A stretch of 64,000 nucleotides of DNA. Origin: a virus. The position numbers were made by a program, and so were the translations under genes. Below are positions 42,057-50,848 of the stretch, piece after piece. The DNA is taken from the IMG/VR virus record IMGVR_UViG_3300031787_000089, positions 1-64,000 of that record. One strand, given 5' to 3'. The first letter of the stretch is position 1, and each line of letters opens with the position of its first letter. A model generated the notes under the pieces. It was given only the letters and a program-made list of their open reading frames with translations, was not told the DNA's origin and searched no databases.

Positions 42057-42827
42057 ATGAAAAACATTGTTTTAATTACTGGTGGTTTTGATCCAATACA
42101 CTCCGGACACATATCATATATCAACGCGGCAAGAGAGCTCGGCGATTCGTTAATTGTTGGAGTTAATTCTGACGAATGGCTACGTCGAAAGAAAGGGCAG
42201 AAGTTTATGCCTTGGGAAGAACGTGCAAGCATTGTAGCTAACTTATACAGTGTTAGTCGAGTGATAAATTTTGACGATAGCGATAATAGTGCTAAAGATG
42301 CTATCCGAAAAGTTAGAGCAATACATCCTAATGCTAATATTATCTTCGCCAACGGCGGAGATCGAACCAAAGAAAATATTCCAGAAATGGATCTACTTAA
42401 AGAAATGTTACACCTAGAATTTGTATTTGGTGTCGGTGGAGTAGATAAAAAAAATTCTAGCAGTTGGATTTTACAAGAATGGAAAGCTCCCAAAACTGAA
42501 CGCCCTTGGGGTTATTATCGTGTACTACACGAAAATGGCAAGGAAGTTAAAGTTAAAGAATTAACTGTGGAACCAGGACAATGCCTTAGTATGCAACGTC
42601 ATCAAAACAGAGCAGAACATTGGTTCATTGCAGAAGGTACTGCAGAAATCTACACAATTAATAGAAGCACAGATCAAGAATTAGTTGGAATTTTTCATAA
42701 ACATCAAAGTTTACATATTAAAAAAGACGAATGGCATCAATTATGCAATCCAAGTAATAATCCGTTACGAATTATAGAAATTCAGTATGGCACGGACTGT
42801 AACGAAAGTGATATAGAAAGAAAATGA
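42057..42827 (+). CDS. Cytidylyltransferase-like / mannose-6-phosphate isomerase-type cupin fusion
   Basis: 256 residues. Residues 1-140 are a nucleotidyltransferase with the HxGH signature (TGGFDPIHSGHISYINAA) as in RfaE/HldE C-terminal or glycerol-3-phosphate cytidylyltransferases. Residues 150-256 are a type II phosphomannose isomerase cupin (PWGYYRVLHENGKEVKVKEL, PGQCLSMQRHQNRAEHW with His182 and His188). The pair could activate a sugar or polyol phosphate and isomerise or epimerise its partner. First gene of a five-gene operon with ATGA overlaps. Confidence 0.75.
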   Translation: MKNIVLITGGFDPIHSGHISYINAARELGDSLIVGVNSDEWLRRKKGQKFMPWEERASIVANLYSVSRVINFDDSDNSAKDAIRKVRAIHPNANIIFANGGDRTKENIPEMDLLKEMLHLEFVFGVGGVDKKNSSSWILQEWKAPKTERPWGYYRVLHENGKEVKVKELTVEPGQCLSMQRHQNRAEHWFIAEGTAEIYTINRSTDQELVGIFHKHQSLHIKKDEWHQLCNPSNNPLRIIEIQYGTDCNESDIERK

Positions 42828-43510
42828 AAGATATAATTCCAGTTTTTATTGGTTACGATCCAAGAGAAGCAATCGCATATCATACATGTGTTAATAGTAT
42901 TATTCGTAATTCGTCAAAGCCTGTAAGTATTGTTCCGGTGGCATTAAATTTATTTAAAGATTATTCTGAAACACATACTGATGGTAGTAATCATTTTATC
43001 TATACTAGATTTTTAGTTCCCTGGTTAATGGGTTGGGCTGGCCATGCAATATTCATCGATGGTGACATGATTGTACGTGGTGACATTGCCGAATTATGGG
43101 AAATGAGACAAATGTCCTACGATGTAATGGTTGTTAAACACGATTACAAAACAAAAATGCCTGTAAAATATTTAGGAGCAAAAAATGAAGACTATCCTCG
43201 AAAAAATTGGTCTAGTGTTATTCTGTGGAATTGTAATTCTTTTCCTAACCGGAAACTTACTCCCGAGTTTGTCCAACAATCCACCGGCAGTTTCCTCCAC
43301 CGCTTCTCGTGGTTAGATGACGAACGTATAGGAGAATTACCTAAAGAGTGGAATTGGTTACCTGACGAATACGGTCCAAATCCAGATGCAAAGTTATTGC
43401 ATTATACGTTAGGAACACCCTGCTTTCATGAGTTTGCTGGTACGCCAATGGGCAATGAATGGCATAAAGAACGAATTCTAACTGAATACTGCCAACAAAG
43501 AGATATATGA
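42824..43510 (+). CDS. GT-A glycosyltransferase (family 8-like)
   Basis: 228 residues. It starts IIPVFIGYDPREAIAYHTCV; the metal-binding DxD is IDGDM at 78-82, preceded by FIYTRFLVPWLMGW. Near the end is a product/acceptor-type segment LLHYTLGTPCFHEF. It should transfer a hexose from a nucleotide sugar in the host cytoplasm. Coupled on both sides by ATGA. Confidence 0.75.
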   Translation: MKDIIPVFIGYDPREAIAYHTCVNSIIRNSSKPVSIVPVALNLFKDYSETHTDGSNHFIYTRFLVPWLMGWAGHAIFIDGDMIVRGDIAELWEMRQMSYDVMVVKHDYKTKMPVKYLGAKNEDYPRKNWSSVILWNCNSFPNRKLTPEFVQQSTGSFLHRFSWLDDERIGELPKEWNWLPDEYGPNPDAKLLHYTLGTPCFHEFAGTPMGNEWHKERILTEYCQQRDI

Positions 43511-44307
43511 GTTGGATTTTTTTAAACAACACTAAAAAATCTCAATATATAGAAATCTTTGCTAAAGGTTGCGGCAGTGAAGTAACTTCCTATGAAGATT
43601 TTGTATACGAAAACAATACTAACCCGTTAGTAATTCGCGGTATACTTAAAGATAAATTAATTAAACGTTGCTGGGAAGATCAACGCACGTTTTATTATTT
43701 CGATACTGGGTATATTGGTAATGACGTATATAATAAAAACCCAAGTGGTTATAAATTTTGGCATAGAATAGTAAAAAATAATTTACAACACAGTGAAATT
43801 ATTTCCAGGCCCGATGATCGTTGGCGTCGATTAGGGAAAGAAATAAAACCCTGGAAGACTCCTGGTAAAAGAATAATTATAGCTGCTCCTGACGAGAAAC
43901 CTTGCAAGTTTTATGGAATAAATCTAGATCAATGGTTAGAAAATGTTATTAGTATGTTAAAACAATATACCGATAGACCTATTGTTATTAGACAACGACC
44001 TGCAGATAGAATAGATCGAAAACAAAATATTCCATTAACTCAAGAGTTAGAAAATGATGCATTTGCATTGATAACATTCAATAGTGTTGCAGCAACAGAA
44101 GCAATTTTAAACGGGATTCCGGCATTTACATTAGCACCTGCTAATGCTGCAAGTCCTGTAAGTTTACAAGACTTAACCAAGATAGAAACCCCGTATTACC
44201 CTGATAAGGATAAATTATATTCATGGGTATGCCACATGGCTTATGGTCAATTTCATACTGATGAATTAAGAAACGGTACTGCTAAAAGAATTTTGGAAGA
44301 AACATGA
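43507..44307 (+). CDS. Capsule-transferase-like protein, paralogue B
   Basis: 266 residues. Family motifs: YTDRPIVIRQRPADR near 157, AFALITFNSVAATEAILNGI near 188-207 and LTKIETPYYPDKDKLYSW near the end, with a closing W-x-C-H-M-A helix. It resembles paralogues C and D most. A GT-B capsule/teichoic-type transferase role is inferred. No signal or membrane segment. Confidence 0.6.
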   Translation: MSWIFLNNTKKSQYIEIFAKGCGSEVTSYEDFVYENNTNPLVIRGILKDKLIKRCWEDQRTFYYFDTGYIGNDVYNKNPSGYKFWHRIVKNNLQHSEIISRPDDRWRRLGKEIKPWKTPGKRIIIAAPDEKPCKFYGINLDQWLENVISMLKQYTDRPIVIRQRPADRIDRKQNIPLTQELENDAFALITFNSVAATEAILNGIPAFTLAPANAASPVSLQDLTKIETPYYPDKDKLYSWVCHMAYGQFHTDELRNGTAKRILEET

Positions 44308-45008
44308 AATTACATTTTATTACAAGTATATCAAAAACGTACTGGAACGATACTGCAAGATATTGCATTCCAACTTGGAAATTACCGGGTAAGACAACCA
44401 TATACATCGATCAACACGACGGAGATTTAGATTGGATAGTTGAAGTTCCCTTTCACAAAGAATTACTAAGTGTTCCAGAATTATCAAACAAAGAAGTAGG
44501 TAGATCTAAGGTAAGAAAATTTTGGGGCAAGTCGTGGGCGCAAATAGATGCAATCAGAAATAGGGGCGTAGATGAAAGAATAATCTGGATTGATTCAGAT
44601 GTTGAACAAATTGCAGATGTTGGAGAGGAAGATTTTAATTTTAATTTTTCAGAACCATTTGCAATGATGAATTCTGGTGATAACGAAGATTGTTGGGAAA
44701 CTGGTTTAGTAATTTTTAATCAACAATACGGCAAATTAAATGTTGCGACTCGTTTATATGAAAAAGTATGGCGTGATGAGGAACAATTATTTGGTTTATT
44801 TAGACCATATGATGCACACGTATTAGGTTATGTTGCAGAAGAGAGAACCTTTTTAAATTTATGTAATCAACCTTGTAAAAATATTGATGCGTTATCTAAT
44901 TCTAGATTTAGTAAATTTTTTAAACATTGGATTAATAAAGATAATAAAAAACTGTTGCAAGATCTAAAAACAACACAACCAAGTGAAAACAGTAGCGATA
45001 TATCATAA
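44304..45008 (+). CDS. GT-A-like glycosyltransferase
   Basis: 234 residues. It has WAQIDAIRNRGVDERIIWID followed by SDVEQI, i.e. a DxD-type IDSD near residue 95, preceded by a basic strand. The arrangement (W-x-x-x-D-A-I-R ... I-W-x-D-x-D) matches the minus-strand gene at 49601, so the two are distant homologues. A hexosyltransferase role is inferred; substrates unknown. ATGA start, 26-base overlap with the next gene. Confidence 0.6.
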   Translation: MKLHFITSISKTYWNDTARYCIPTWKLPGKTTIYIDQHDGDLDWIVEVPFHKELLSVPELSNKEVGRSKVRKFWGKSWAQIDAIRNRGVDERIIWIDSDVEQIADVGEEDFNFNFSEPFAMMNSGDNEDCWETGLVIFNQQYGKLNVATRLYEKVWRDEEQLFGLFRPYDAHVLGYVAEERTFLNLCNQPCKNIDALSNSRFSKFFKHWINKDNKKLLQDLKTTQPSENSSDIS

Positions 45009-45915
45009 ATCAGTTCCTAACGGAAAAAATTTAGAGAAGATACAACTTTTACAAAATTTTTCTCAAGGAGTTCGTGCAGCAGGTGATACTGTACTTGATG
45101 TAGATCACTATAGTGTAGTTGCGGCCGATGTTGGAGTAATACAAGGATGGATATCTGGAAAACCAGATGCGCAACACACCATATTAAGAAATAATGTAAT
45201 AACTCAACAAAAATTTCTTAATAGATTTGTTGTATGTGCTGATAGTAATTTATTTCTTTATGCTAATACAGATAATCCATTGCATTATCTAAGATATAGT
45301 TTTAATGACGTTTTTCCTAATCAAGGAATATATTGTGATACAGAAATAGATCCTATAAGATGGATTAAAATCTCACAAAATCTTAATATACATCTTAAAC
45401 CATATAGAGCATACGGCGATCATATTTTAATACTATTACAACGCAACGGTGGTTGGAGTATGTCTGGATATGATGTACAAGATTGGGCTATATCTGTTAT
45501 TGATACTATACGATCTTTTACAGATAGACCCATAGTAATTAGAGCACACCCTGGAGATAAAGCAGCTAGAACTTATCTTAATCCAGACAGTCCGCATTGC
45601 AGAATTAAATTTTCTAAACGTGTAAGATTAAGTAATAATACTAGACTAACTGATGATTTAGTAAATTGTTGGGCTGCTGTAAATTATAATTCAAGTCCAG
45701 CAGTCGGTGCAGCAATTGAAGGAATTCCAATTTTTGTAACTGATCCTATTAGAAGTCAAAGTGCGGAAATTGCTAATAGAGATTTATCACAAATTGAAAA
45801 CCCAATGTTACCAGATAGGCAAAAGTGGGTTGAAAGATTATCAATGTTTCATTGGAATTTTAACGAATTAAGATCTGGTGAATGCTGGTCGCATATGAGA
45901 AAATTTATTTCATAA
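44983..45915 (+). CDS. Capsule-transferase-like protein, paralogue C
   Basis: 310 residues from a GTG at 44983 inside the previous gene; no clear ribosome site, so translation is probably coupled. Motifs: FTDRPIVIRAHPGDKA near 182, WAAVNYNSSPAVGAAIEGIP near 228, LSQIENPMLPDRQKW near 268 and a W-N-F-N-E-L-R ending. Longest member of the family. The 3' end overlaps the convergent RmlD-like gene by 11 bases. Confidence 0.6.
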   Translation: MKTVAIYHKSVPNGKNLEKIQLLQNFSQGVRAAGDTVLDVDHYSVVAADVGVIQGWISGKPDAQHTILRNNVITQQKFLNRFVVCADSNLFLYANTDNPLHYLRYSFNDVFPNQGIYCDTEIDPIRWIKISQNLNIHLKPYRAYGDHILILLQRNGGWSMSGYDVQDWAISVIDTIRSFTDRPIVIRAHPGDKAARTYLNPDSPHCRIKFSKRVRLSNNTRLTDDLVNCWAAVNYNSSPAVGAAIEGIPIFVTDPIRSQSAEIANRDLSQIENPMLPDRQKWVERLSMFHWNFNELRSGECWSHMRKFIS

Positions 45916-46729
45916 ATTCTTTTAACTCAGCTAATTGAATATCATAATTATTAACATTAAAACTAAAATCAGATCTAGTATTAATTAAAATTTTATTAAC
46001 TGGTTTAGGTCCCTGGGTTCTAATTATTGTTTTATTTAAATTAAAGACCGAGTTTATTTTACATAATAAATCATATTTGTTAATTTTAACATTGTTATCA
46101 ACTAAATGGTATATTCCCGTTATTGTCGGATTTTGAATATACTGATCAATACATTTTGCTAATTGAAGAGTAGTAATACCATTCCACCAAGCATTATCCC
46201 ATCCTTGTAATTCTTCATTAATATTGTTGTAGATAAAATTAAACAATCCTGTACCGTTCTTTTTTAATTCAGGACCAATTATACTCATTCTAAATGTAAT
46301 ATCTTTAGAATTGTTAATTTCACCAAAGGATTTTGATTTACCATATGAATTGGTTTCTGTATGTAAATCTGTCTCTATGTAGTTTCCTTGTTTGCCGTCA
46401 AACACGCAATCAGTTGACAAATGAATTAATTTTGTTTTAGAATCTTTAATTTCGTTTTCAATGCAATGGGGAAGCCAGGAATTAATAATTGCTGCTCTAT
46501 CCGGACGATCAATGCTATCCTTGACTAACAGTCCTATGCAGTTAATTATGAAATCAAAATCGTTTTTGGATTCATTAAAAAAAGATTTAGTAATTACAGT
46601 GTTTTCAATATCTAGTCCATAATCGGCATTATTTCTAGCTAAAGTTTGAACAGTATATCCTTGAGATGTAAGATATTTTTTAATAACATGACCCGCCATG
46701 CCATTAGAGCCAACTATTAAAACTTTCAT
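45905..46729 (-). CDS. RmlD-like sugar-nucleotide reductase (SDR)
   Basis: 274 residues. Rossmann start VLIVGSNGMAGHVIKKYL (GxxGMxG, residues 7-13), HLSTDCVFDGKQGNY, and catalytic YGKSK (Tyr129, Lys133). RmlD-type enzymes reduce the 4-keto sugar nucleotide made by a 4,6-dehydratase, here the gene just upstream in the operon. Together they fit the first two steps toward UDP-N-acetyl-L-rhamnosamine/quinovosamine (WbvB-WbvR type), which is inference. dTDP-rhamnose is an alternative but no RmlA/B/C is seen. The C-terminus is shorter than typical RmlD. Confidence 0.78.
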   Translation of the reverse strand: MKVLIVGSNGMAGHVIKKYLTSQGYTVQTLARNNADYGLDIENTVITKSFFNESKNDFDFIINCIGLLVKDSIDRPDRAAIINSWLPHCIENEIKDSKTKLIHLSTDCVFDGKQGNYIETDLHTETNSYGKSKSFGEINNSKDITFRMSIIGPELKKNGTGLFNFIYNNINEELQGWDNAWWNGITTLQLAKCIDQYIQNPTITGIYHLVDNNVKINKYDLLCKINSVFNLNKTIIRTQGPKPVNKILINTRSDFSFNVNNYDIQLAELKEFMK

Positions 46730-47706
46730 ATAAATTTACCTTTCTCAAGCATATCTTTTATTTGATCTTTGTCCATTATCTTTGTTTTAGAAGAAAATTC
46801 AGGATATGGAAAATTTTTATGATCTTGGTATCTAGTTGCTAATGCTTGATTATAACCTGCAGGTAGTGTAACAAAGTAATGTTCATCATAACAGTATGTT
46901 AATTGAGATTCGTGATGTGATATTAACATTTCGTCTAATTTTTCGCCAGGTCTCATTCCAGTTTCAATTACCTGAACTTTTCCATATACATCCATTAATA
47001 CTTCTGCAAGATCTTTAATATAACAAGATGGCATATTCATAACGAATGTTTCACCACCTATGCTATCAATAGATGCTTTAAACAATAAAAATATAGCCTC
47101 TTCTAATGTTAAAAAGAATCTAGTCATTTTCATGTCTGTTATTGTTAACGGCCCACCAGATTTTATTTGTTCAATAAAATAAGGAATAACCGATCCGCTG
47201 GATCCCATTACGTTACCGCCTCTAATACAAACAAATTTTGTATAATCGTTAAGATCATTTGCTTGGATTATAATTTTTTCGCCAACAGCTTTTGTCATTC
47301 CGTAAAGATTAATAGGTTCGACTGCTTTATCTGAACTTACATCAATTACTTTCTTTACACGATTTTCAATGGCAGCATTGACTATATTAGTAGTACCGTT
47401 GATATTTGTTTTAATTGTTTCCTGAACATTTTCTTCACACACGGGCACATGTTTTAATGCAGCAAGATGGAAAATGTAATCAACTCCTTTAGTTGCTTGT
47501 CTTACTGTATCATAGTCTCTAACATCTCCTATTACAAATTTTAACTTAGGATTGTTAAATTTTCTTTTCATCAATACTTGTTGTAATTCTCCACGAGAAA
47601 AACAAATAATTTCTGCAACTTCGTACTTTTTAAGAAGTAAACTGATTAAAGTCTGCCCCCACGATCCTGTTGCCCCACTAACAAAAATTCTAGTTCCGTT
47701 AAACAT
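46726..47706 (-). CDS. UDP-GlcNAc 4,6-dehydratase/5-epimerase-like SDR (FnlA/WbjB/PseB family)
   Basis: 326 residues. NAD site SGATGSWGQT (10-19), then LKFVIGDVRDY, FHLAALKHVPVCEEN, and active-site residues Asp126-Lys127 with Tyr135/Lys139 in SSDKAVEPINLYGMTKA. This D-K-(x7)-Y spacing is that of inverting dehydratases such as FlaA1/PseB and of FnlA. It makes a 4-keto-6-deoxy amino-sugar nucleotide for the RmlD-like partner, with which it overlaps by four bases. Confidence 0.85.
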   Translation of the reverse strand: MFNGTRIFVSGATGSWGQTLISLLLKKYEVAEIICFSRGELQQVLMKRKFNNPKLKFVIGDVRDYDTVRQATKGVDYIFHLAALKHVPVCEENVQETIKTNINGTTNIVNAAIENRVKKVIDVSSDKAVEPINLYGMTKAVGEKIIIQANDLNDYTKFVCIRGGNVMGSSGSVIPYFIEQIKSGGPLTITDMKMTRFFLTLEEAIFLLFKASIDSIGGETFVMNMPSCYIKDLAEVLMDVYGKVQVIETGMRPGEKLDEMLISHHESQLTYCYDEHYFVTLPAGYNQALATRYQDHKNFPYPEFSSKTKIMDKDQIKDMLEKGKFI

Positions 47707-48259
47707 TATTGTTCCTTAAAATTTCAATCATTTCGCTGTCATTGTATAGTTTTATAGTATTAATAAATTCTTTAAATTCGTAATATGATATATTTTGATA
47801 TTCGAGTGGGGGATTTATTTTAGCCGCCGGTATACGAATAAATGTAAGACCGAAATTGTTATTCATAGTGTATATTTCAAAATTAGTTTCTTTTATAAAA
47901 TACATTAGTAATCTAAAAGAATCAGAACAAAATTTTGACGAGGTATGTTTTAGCGATGGAGGAACCATGTCATGCATAATAACCCATTTATTAGCATGGT
48001 TAACTGAATTATTAAAATCTTTGAGAACATATTCGTAATCATGATTTGCATCAATAAAAATAATATCAAACTTTTTTGAATTATCTATACTAGAAAAATA
48101 TTCATCAGTTGTACCGGTAAACAATGCATTGCCGTTAATATCAACTGAAAATTTTTCTTTACAGTTTATAGATCGAAAGTTTTCATTTCTAAAAACACCA
48201 AGCTCTAAATAGGTATATTTTTCTATTTCTGGAATGTTATTAATTATTGAACAAGACAC
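47699..48259 (-). CDS. Class I SAM-dependent methyltransferase-like protein
   Basis: 186 residues. Motif I YLELGVFRNENF (16-27), motif II-like FSVDIN, motif IV-like KFDIIFIDANHDYEYVLKDF followed by WVIMHDMVPPS. This matches the Methyltransf_24 type often found in polysaccharide loci. Sugar O-methylation is a reasonable guess from its position between glycosyltransferase and SDR genes. It overlaps both neighbours by 1-8 bases. Confidence 0.7.
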   Translation of the reverse strand: MSCSIINNIPEIEKYTYLELGVFRNENFRSINCKEKFSVDINGNALFTGTTDEYFSSIDNSKKFDIIFIDANHDYEYVLKDFNNSVNHANKWVIMHDMVPPSLKHTSSKFCSDSFRLLMYFIKETNFEIYTMNNNFGLTFIRIPAAKINPPLEYQNISYYEFKEFINTIKLYNDSEMIEILRNNNV

Positions 48260-48927
48260 TATTTTGCTCCTTTAGTTTGGATCCAACCTCTAGCCTTAGA
48301 TGGTTGTATAACAGAATGAGAAAAATCTAAAAATGTGTCATTGGTAACTGTACCCAAATCATATAAATGAGAATAATTTTCTTCTGCAATTTTTCTTTTA
48401 ATAAATGATGCTGATCGTTTTGCTTGCGGATGCCATTCTGGATGAGATTGATCTACCCATTTTGCCCAAAAATGTGGTCTTGATAGATCGTAATTCCAAC
48501 TCGAATGAGACTTGTTATATACTGCTTCTTCGGTAATATACATCGATATATTTGCTTCCTTCATTCTTATATAAAAATCATCATCTTCATAACCGCCACC
48601 GACATATCTTTCATCTAACATACCAACTCTACGAAATAATTCTTTTTTAAATCCAAAAAATCCAAAGCGATAAAGTGCAACTAGCCCGTACCCTTGCTTA
48701 ATAAGTTCTACAATTTTTTGTATTTGTTCTTGAGTTGGACGAACCTTATCACTAAGCACAATTACTATTTCAGATGGACATTGAGATATACAACTATTAA
48801 CTAATTTTGAAAACGAAGGATACCCTGTACCATCAAAATAATTAATTTCTTCTGGGGCTGCGCCGGTCTGTATTTCTGGATATATCCAAGGTTTGTTAGA
48901 TATTACATAACAGTTATAATCTTTCAT
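48259..48927 (-). CDS. GT2-like glycosyltransferase
   Basis: 222 residues. It lacks a long N-terminal Rossmann opening but keeps the family 2 acceptor-side features: EIVIVLSDKVRPT, FFGFKKELFRRVGMLDERY, then VGGGYEDDDFYIRMKEANIS, the ED-type catalytic region. Substrate unknown. Coupled at both ends. Confidence 0.7.
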   Translation of the reverse strand: MKDYNCYVISNKPWIYPEIQTGAAPEEINYFDGTGYPSFSKLVNSCISQCPSEIVIVLSDKVRPTQEQIQKIVELIKQGYGLVALYRFGFFGFKKELFRRVGMLDERYVGGGYEDDDFYIRMKEANISMYITEEAVYNKSHSSWNYDLSRPHFWAKWVDQSHPEWHPQAKRSASFIKRKIAEENYSHLYDLGTVTNDTFLDFSHSVIQPSKARGWIQTKGAK

Positions 48928-49604
48928 TGATAGTTATCCCAAAATGTTGTTCTTGTTAAACTCTTTTTTCCATCTTTTTTAATCAATGCAATTCCCATAA
49001 CATGACTATGAATTTCAATAATTACATGATGTTGATTTATAGCATTGTCTGCTGGAAGATAGGTATTTTTATATGTATCCACAAGTTTTTTTGCTGCATG
49101 TGGCTTTAATGCATATCCACAACATCCCGGCATTGAACTTTGAAAATATGGTTCTGCTTTTGGATCTCCTTGTGGATCTTCAAGATACTGCCGATACTTT
49201 TCAGTCTTAGTTGGATGCCCTAATGCTAAAACTAGTACGTCTGTCCAATCAATTGGAATAAATGGTCTTCTTAAAACAATATCATCTTCCCATATAATAA
49301 TTGGTTCATTTAATTCTACACATTTTTGCCATAGTCTATAATGACTATAAAAGCATCCTTTAACACCAGGGGAACTTCCTTTTAAATTAGGAACAGCATC
49401 GGGATCAATTTCAATATCTGGACCTTTAATGCCAAACGGATGCCAAGTTCTATGTTCAAGTTCCATCATTTTCACAGCATCGGTGCCATATGTTCCTTCA
49501 AACAACTCAACAGGCATATTGTATTCTTCTAATTGTTTTTGTAGGGTTAGTGCTGTTTCAAAAGATGATTGTATTTTAGAAAGACAAATGATAAAACTTT
49601 TCAT
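48924..49604 (-). CDS. Glycosyltransferase family 25-like
   Basis: 226 residues from ATG 49604, which overlaps the upstream stop as ATGA; a TTG at 49610 would add two residues. Typical GT25 landmarks: SFIICLSKIQSS opening, SPGVKGCFYSHYRLWQKCVE, then EPIIIWEDDIVLRRPF with the ExDD motif, and GCCGYALKPHAAKKLV. GT25 enzymes add galactose in LPS or lipooligosaccharide. Confidence 0.78.
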   Translation of the reverse strand: MKSFIICLSKIQSSFETALTLQKQLEEYNMPVELFEGTYGTDAVKMMELEHRTWHPFGIKGPDIEIDPDAVPNLKGSSPGVKGCFYSHYRLWQKCVELNEPIIIWEDDIVLRRPFIPIDWTDVLVLALGHPTKTEKYRQYLEDPQGDPKAEPYFQSSMPGCCGYALKPHAAKKLVDTYKNTYLPADNAINQHHVIIEIHSHVMGIALIKKDGKKSLTRTTFWDNYQ

Positions 49605-50410
49605 TTCCAATAATCCTCTTTTCTTTTAATTCTTAGATCTTTTTGATGACTGCGGCCATACTGTTTTCTTTCGCCTTTGAGGTGATCTAAGTATCCACCC
49701 CATTCGCAGTTTATTAACGGGTGACCTTCTCCTGTAATAACACCTTGACTCCAGTTGTGCTGTATTAAAAAAGGAAATCTTTTACGTACATCATCAAATA
49801 CATAACTGTCATGCCATTCATCTAAGTTAAAGATTCCCGCTTCGGCTTTGTCATACATCCATTGAAATTGATTTAAAAAATTTCTAGTCATTTCAGAACG
49901 TAAATTAAGAGAATATAAACCACATTCTGAAAATTTGTTGTCTCTACCTAGGTAACACAGATCTTTATCGATTGGTATTAGACGCTGTATCTCACTTAGA
50001 CTAATCGGACTATGACAAACCATATCTGCGTCCATCCATATTAACACATCTGCATCACAATTTTTAGCACAATGGAAGATAGTATAAACTTTATGAGCAA
50101 ATCTTATTGCATCCCATTTGAAAGGTTTATGACTGTCTTTTCTAGCAGCCAATCTTGGAAAACTTGAGATGTCTCCACTGGCATGGGGAACATTTTTCCA
50201 ACGTTCTTTGAAGGCTGTGAGTTCAGGAACACCGGTATCGAGATCAATTAATTCAACATTAGCGCCTTGCGGTACATATGGGTTAACTCTTTCGGGATAC
50301 AGGTATAACTTTACTTCTTTTGGCCAATTGATCAAAAAAGATTCGATCATTTTTTTAGCATAAGACTTATAACCATCTTCATTAAATGTTGTAACTACTG
50401 CATATTTCAT
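49601..50410 (-). CDS. GT-A-like glycosyltransferase
   Basis: 269 residues from ATG 50410; an in-frame TTG at 50428 is inside the previous gene. Core: FKWDAIRFAHKVYTIFHCAK, VLIWMDADMVCHSPI (DxD at about 128-130), CYLGRDNKFSECGLYSLNL, NLDEWHDSYVFDDVR. It resembles the + strand gene at 44304. Substrate unknown. Confidence 0.65.
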   Translation of the reverse strand: MKYAVVTTFNEDGYKSYAKKMIESFLINWPKEVKLYLYPERVNPYVPQGANVELIDLDTGVPELTAFKERWKNVPHASGDISSFPRLAARKDSHKPFKWDAIRFAHKVYTIFHCAKNCDADVLIWMDADMVCHSPISLSEIQRLIPIDKDLCYLGRDNKFSECGLYSLNLRSEMTRNFLNQFQWMYDKAEAGIFNLDEWHDSYVFDDVRKRFPFLIQHNWSQGVITGEGHPLINCEWGGYLDHLKGERKQYGRSHQKDLRIKRKEDYWK

Positions 50411-50808
50411 TAGTTTGCCTTTTTCCAAAAATTTATACTTTTATGATTACCCAAACTTTCATAATTATATTGCCAAAGATGTTTTAAGATCTTTTTACCC
50501 ACCGGTTCACCATGTATTAAAATGATTCCTGCTCTATTAAGGCTGGCAACTGGTGTGAAATTACCAATCTCCCATAGACATGGCTCATCCACTACTAGTA
50601 AATTAAATTCTGGTAATGTTTTTATATCAGTAAAGTTTAGTCTTGGTATTAAATTTTTACTTTTAATCTCTGGTCGTTGAGTGTCATAGACAAACACCGT
50701 GTTGAATCCTTCAAGAAGATCTGGAATATTAATAAAATTACGACCTAATACCACAGCGGTATCACGTTTTGTAATAATTGGTTCTATACGTTTTAAAAAT
50801 TTACTCAT
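50410..50808 (-). CDS. Hypothetical protein leading the minus-strand glycan operon
   Basis: 132 residues. Alternating strands and helices (AVVLGRNFINIPDLLEGF, NTVFVYDTQRPEI, FNLLVVDEPCLW, AGIILIHGEPVGKKIL) look like a small Rossmann-type fold, possibly a degenerate methyltransferase. The motif is not diagnostic. It is the first gene of seven overlapping minus-strand genes ending at 45905. Confidence 0.55.
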   Translation of the reverse strand: MSKFLKRIEPIITKRDTAVVLGRNFINIPDLLEGFNTVFVYDTQRPEIKSKNLIPRLNFTDIKTLPEFNLLVVDEPCLWEIGNFTPVASLNRAGIILIHGEPVGKKILKHLWQYNYESLGNHKSINFWKKAN

Positions 50809-50818
50809 TACGACAAGA

Positions 50819-50826
50819 ATTAAATA
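50819..50826 (+). promoter_or_regulatory. Candidate late octamer (ATTAAATA) for paralogue D
   Basis: One mismatch to TATAAATA, 22 bases before ATG 50849, overlapping the divergent leader. Weak because the region is simply AT-rich. Confidence 0.3.
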
Positions 50827-50832
50827 CTCTGT

Positions 50833-50840
50833 TATTTATT
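50833..50840 (-). promoter_or_regulatory. Late promoter octamer (AATAAATA) for the minus-strand glycan operon
   Basis: 24 bases before ATG 50808. It is the only promoter-like signal ahead of the seven-gene operon. No good ribosome site is visible. Confidence 0.45.
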
Positions 50841-50848
50841 TTTAAAAA

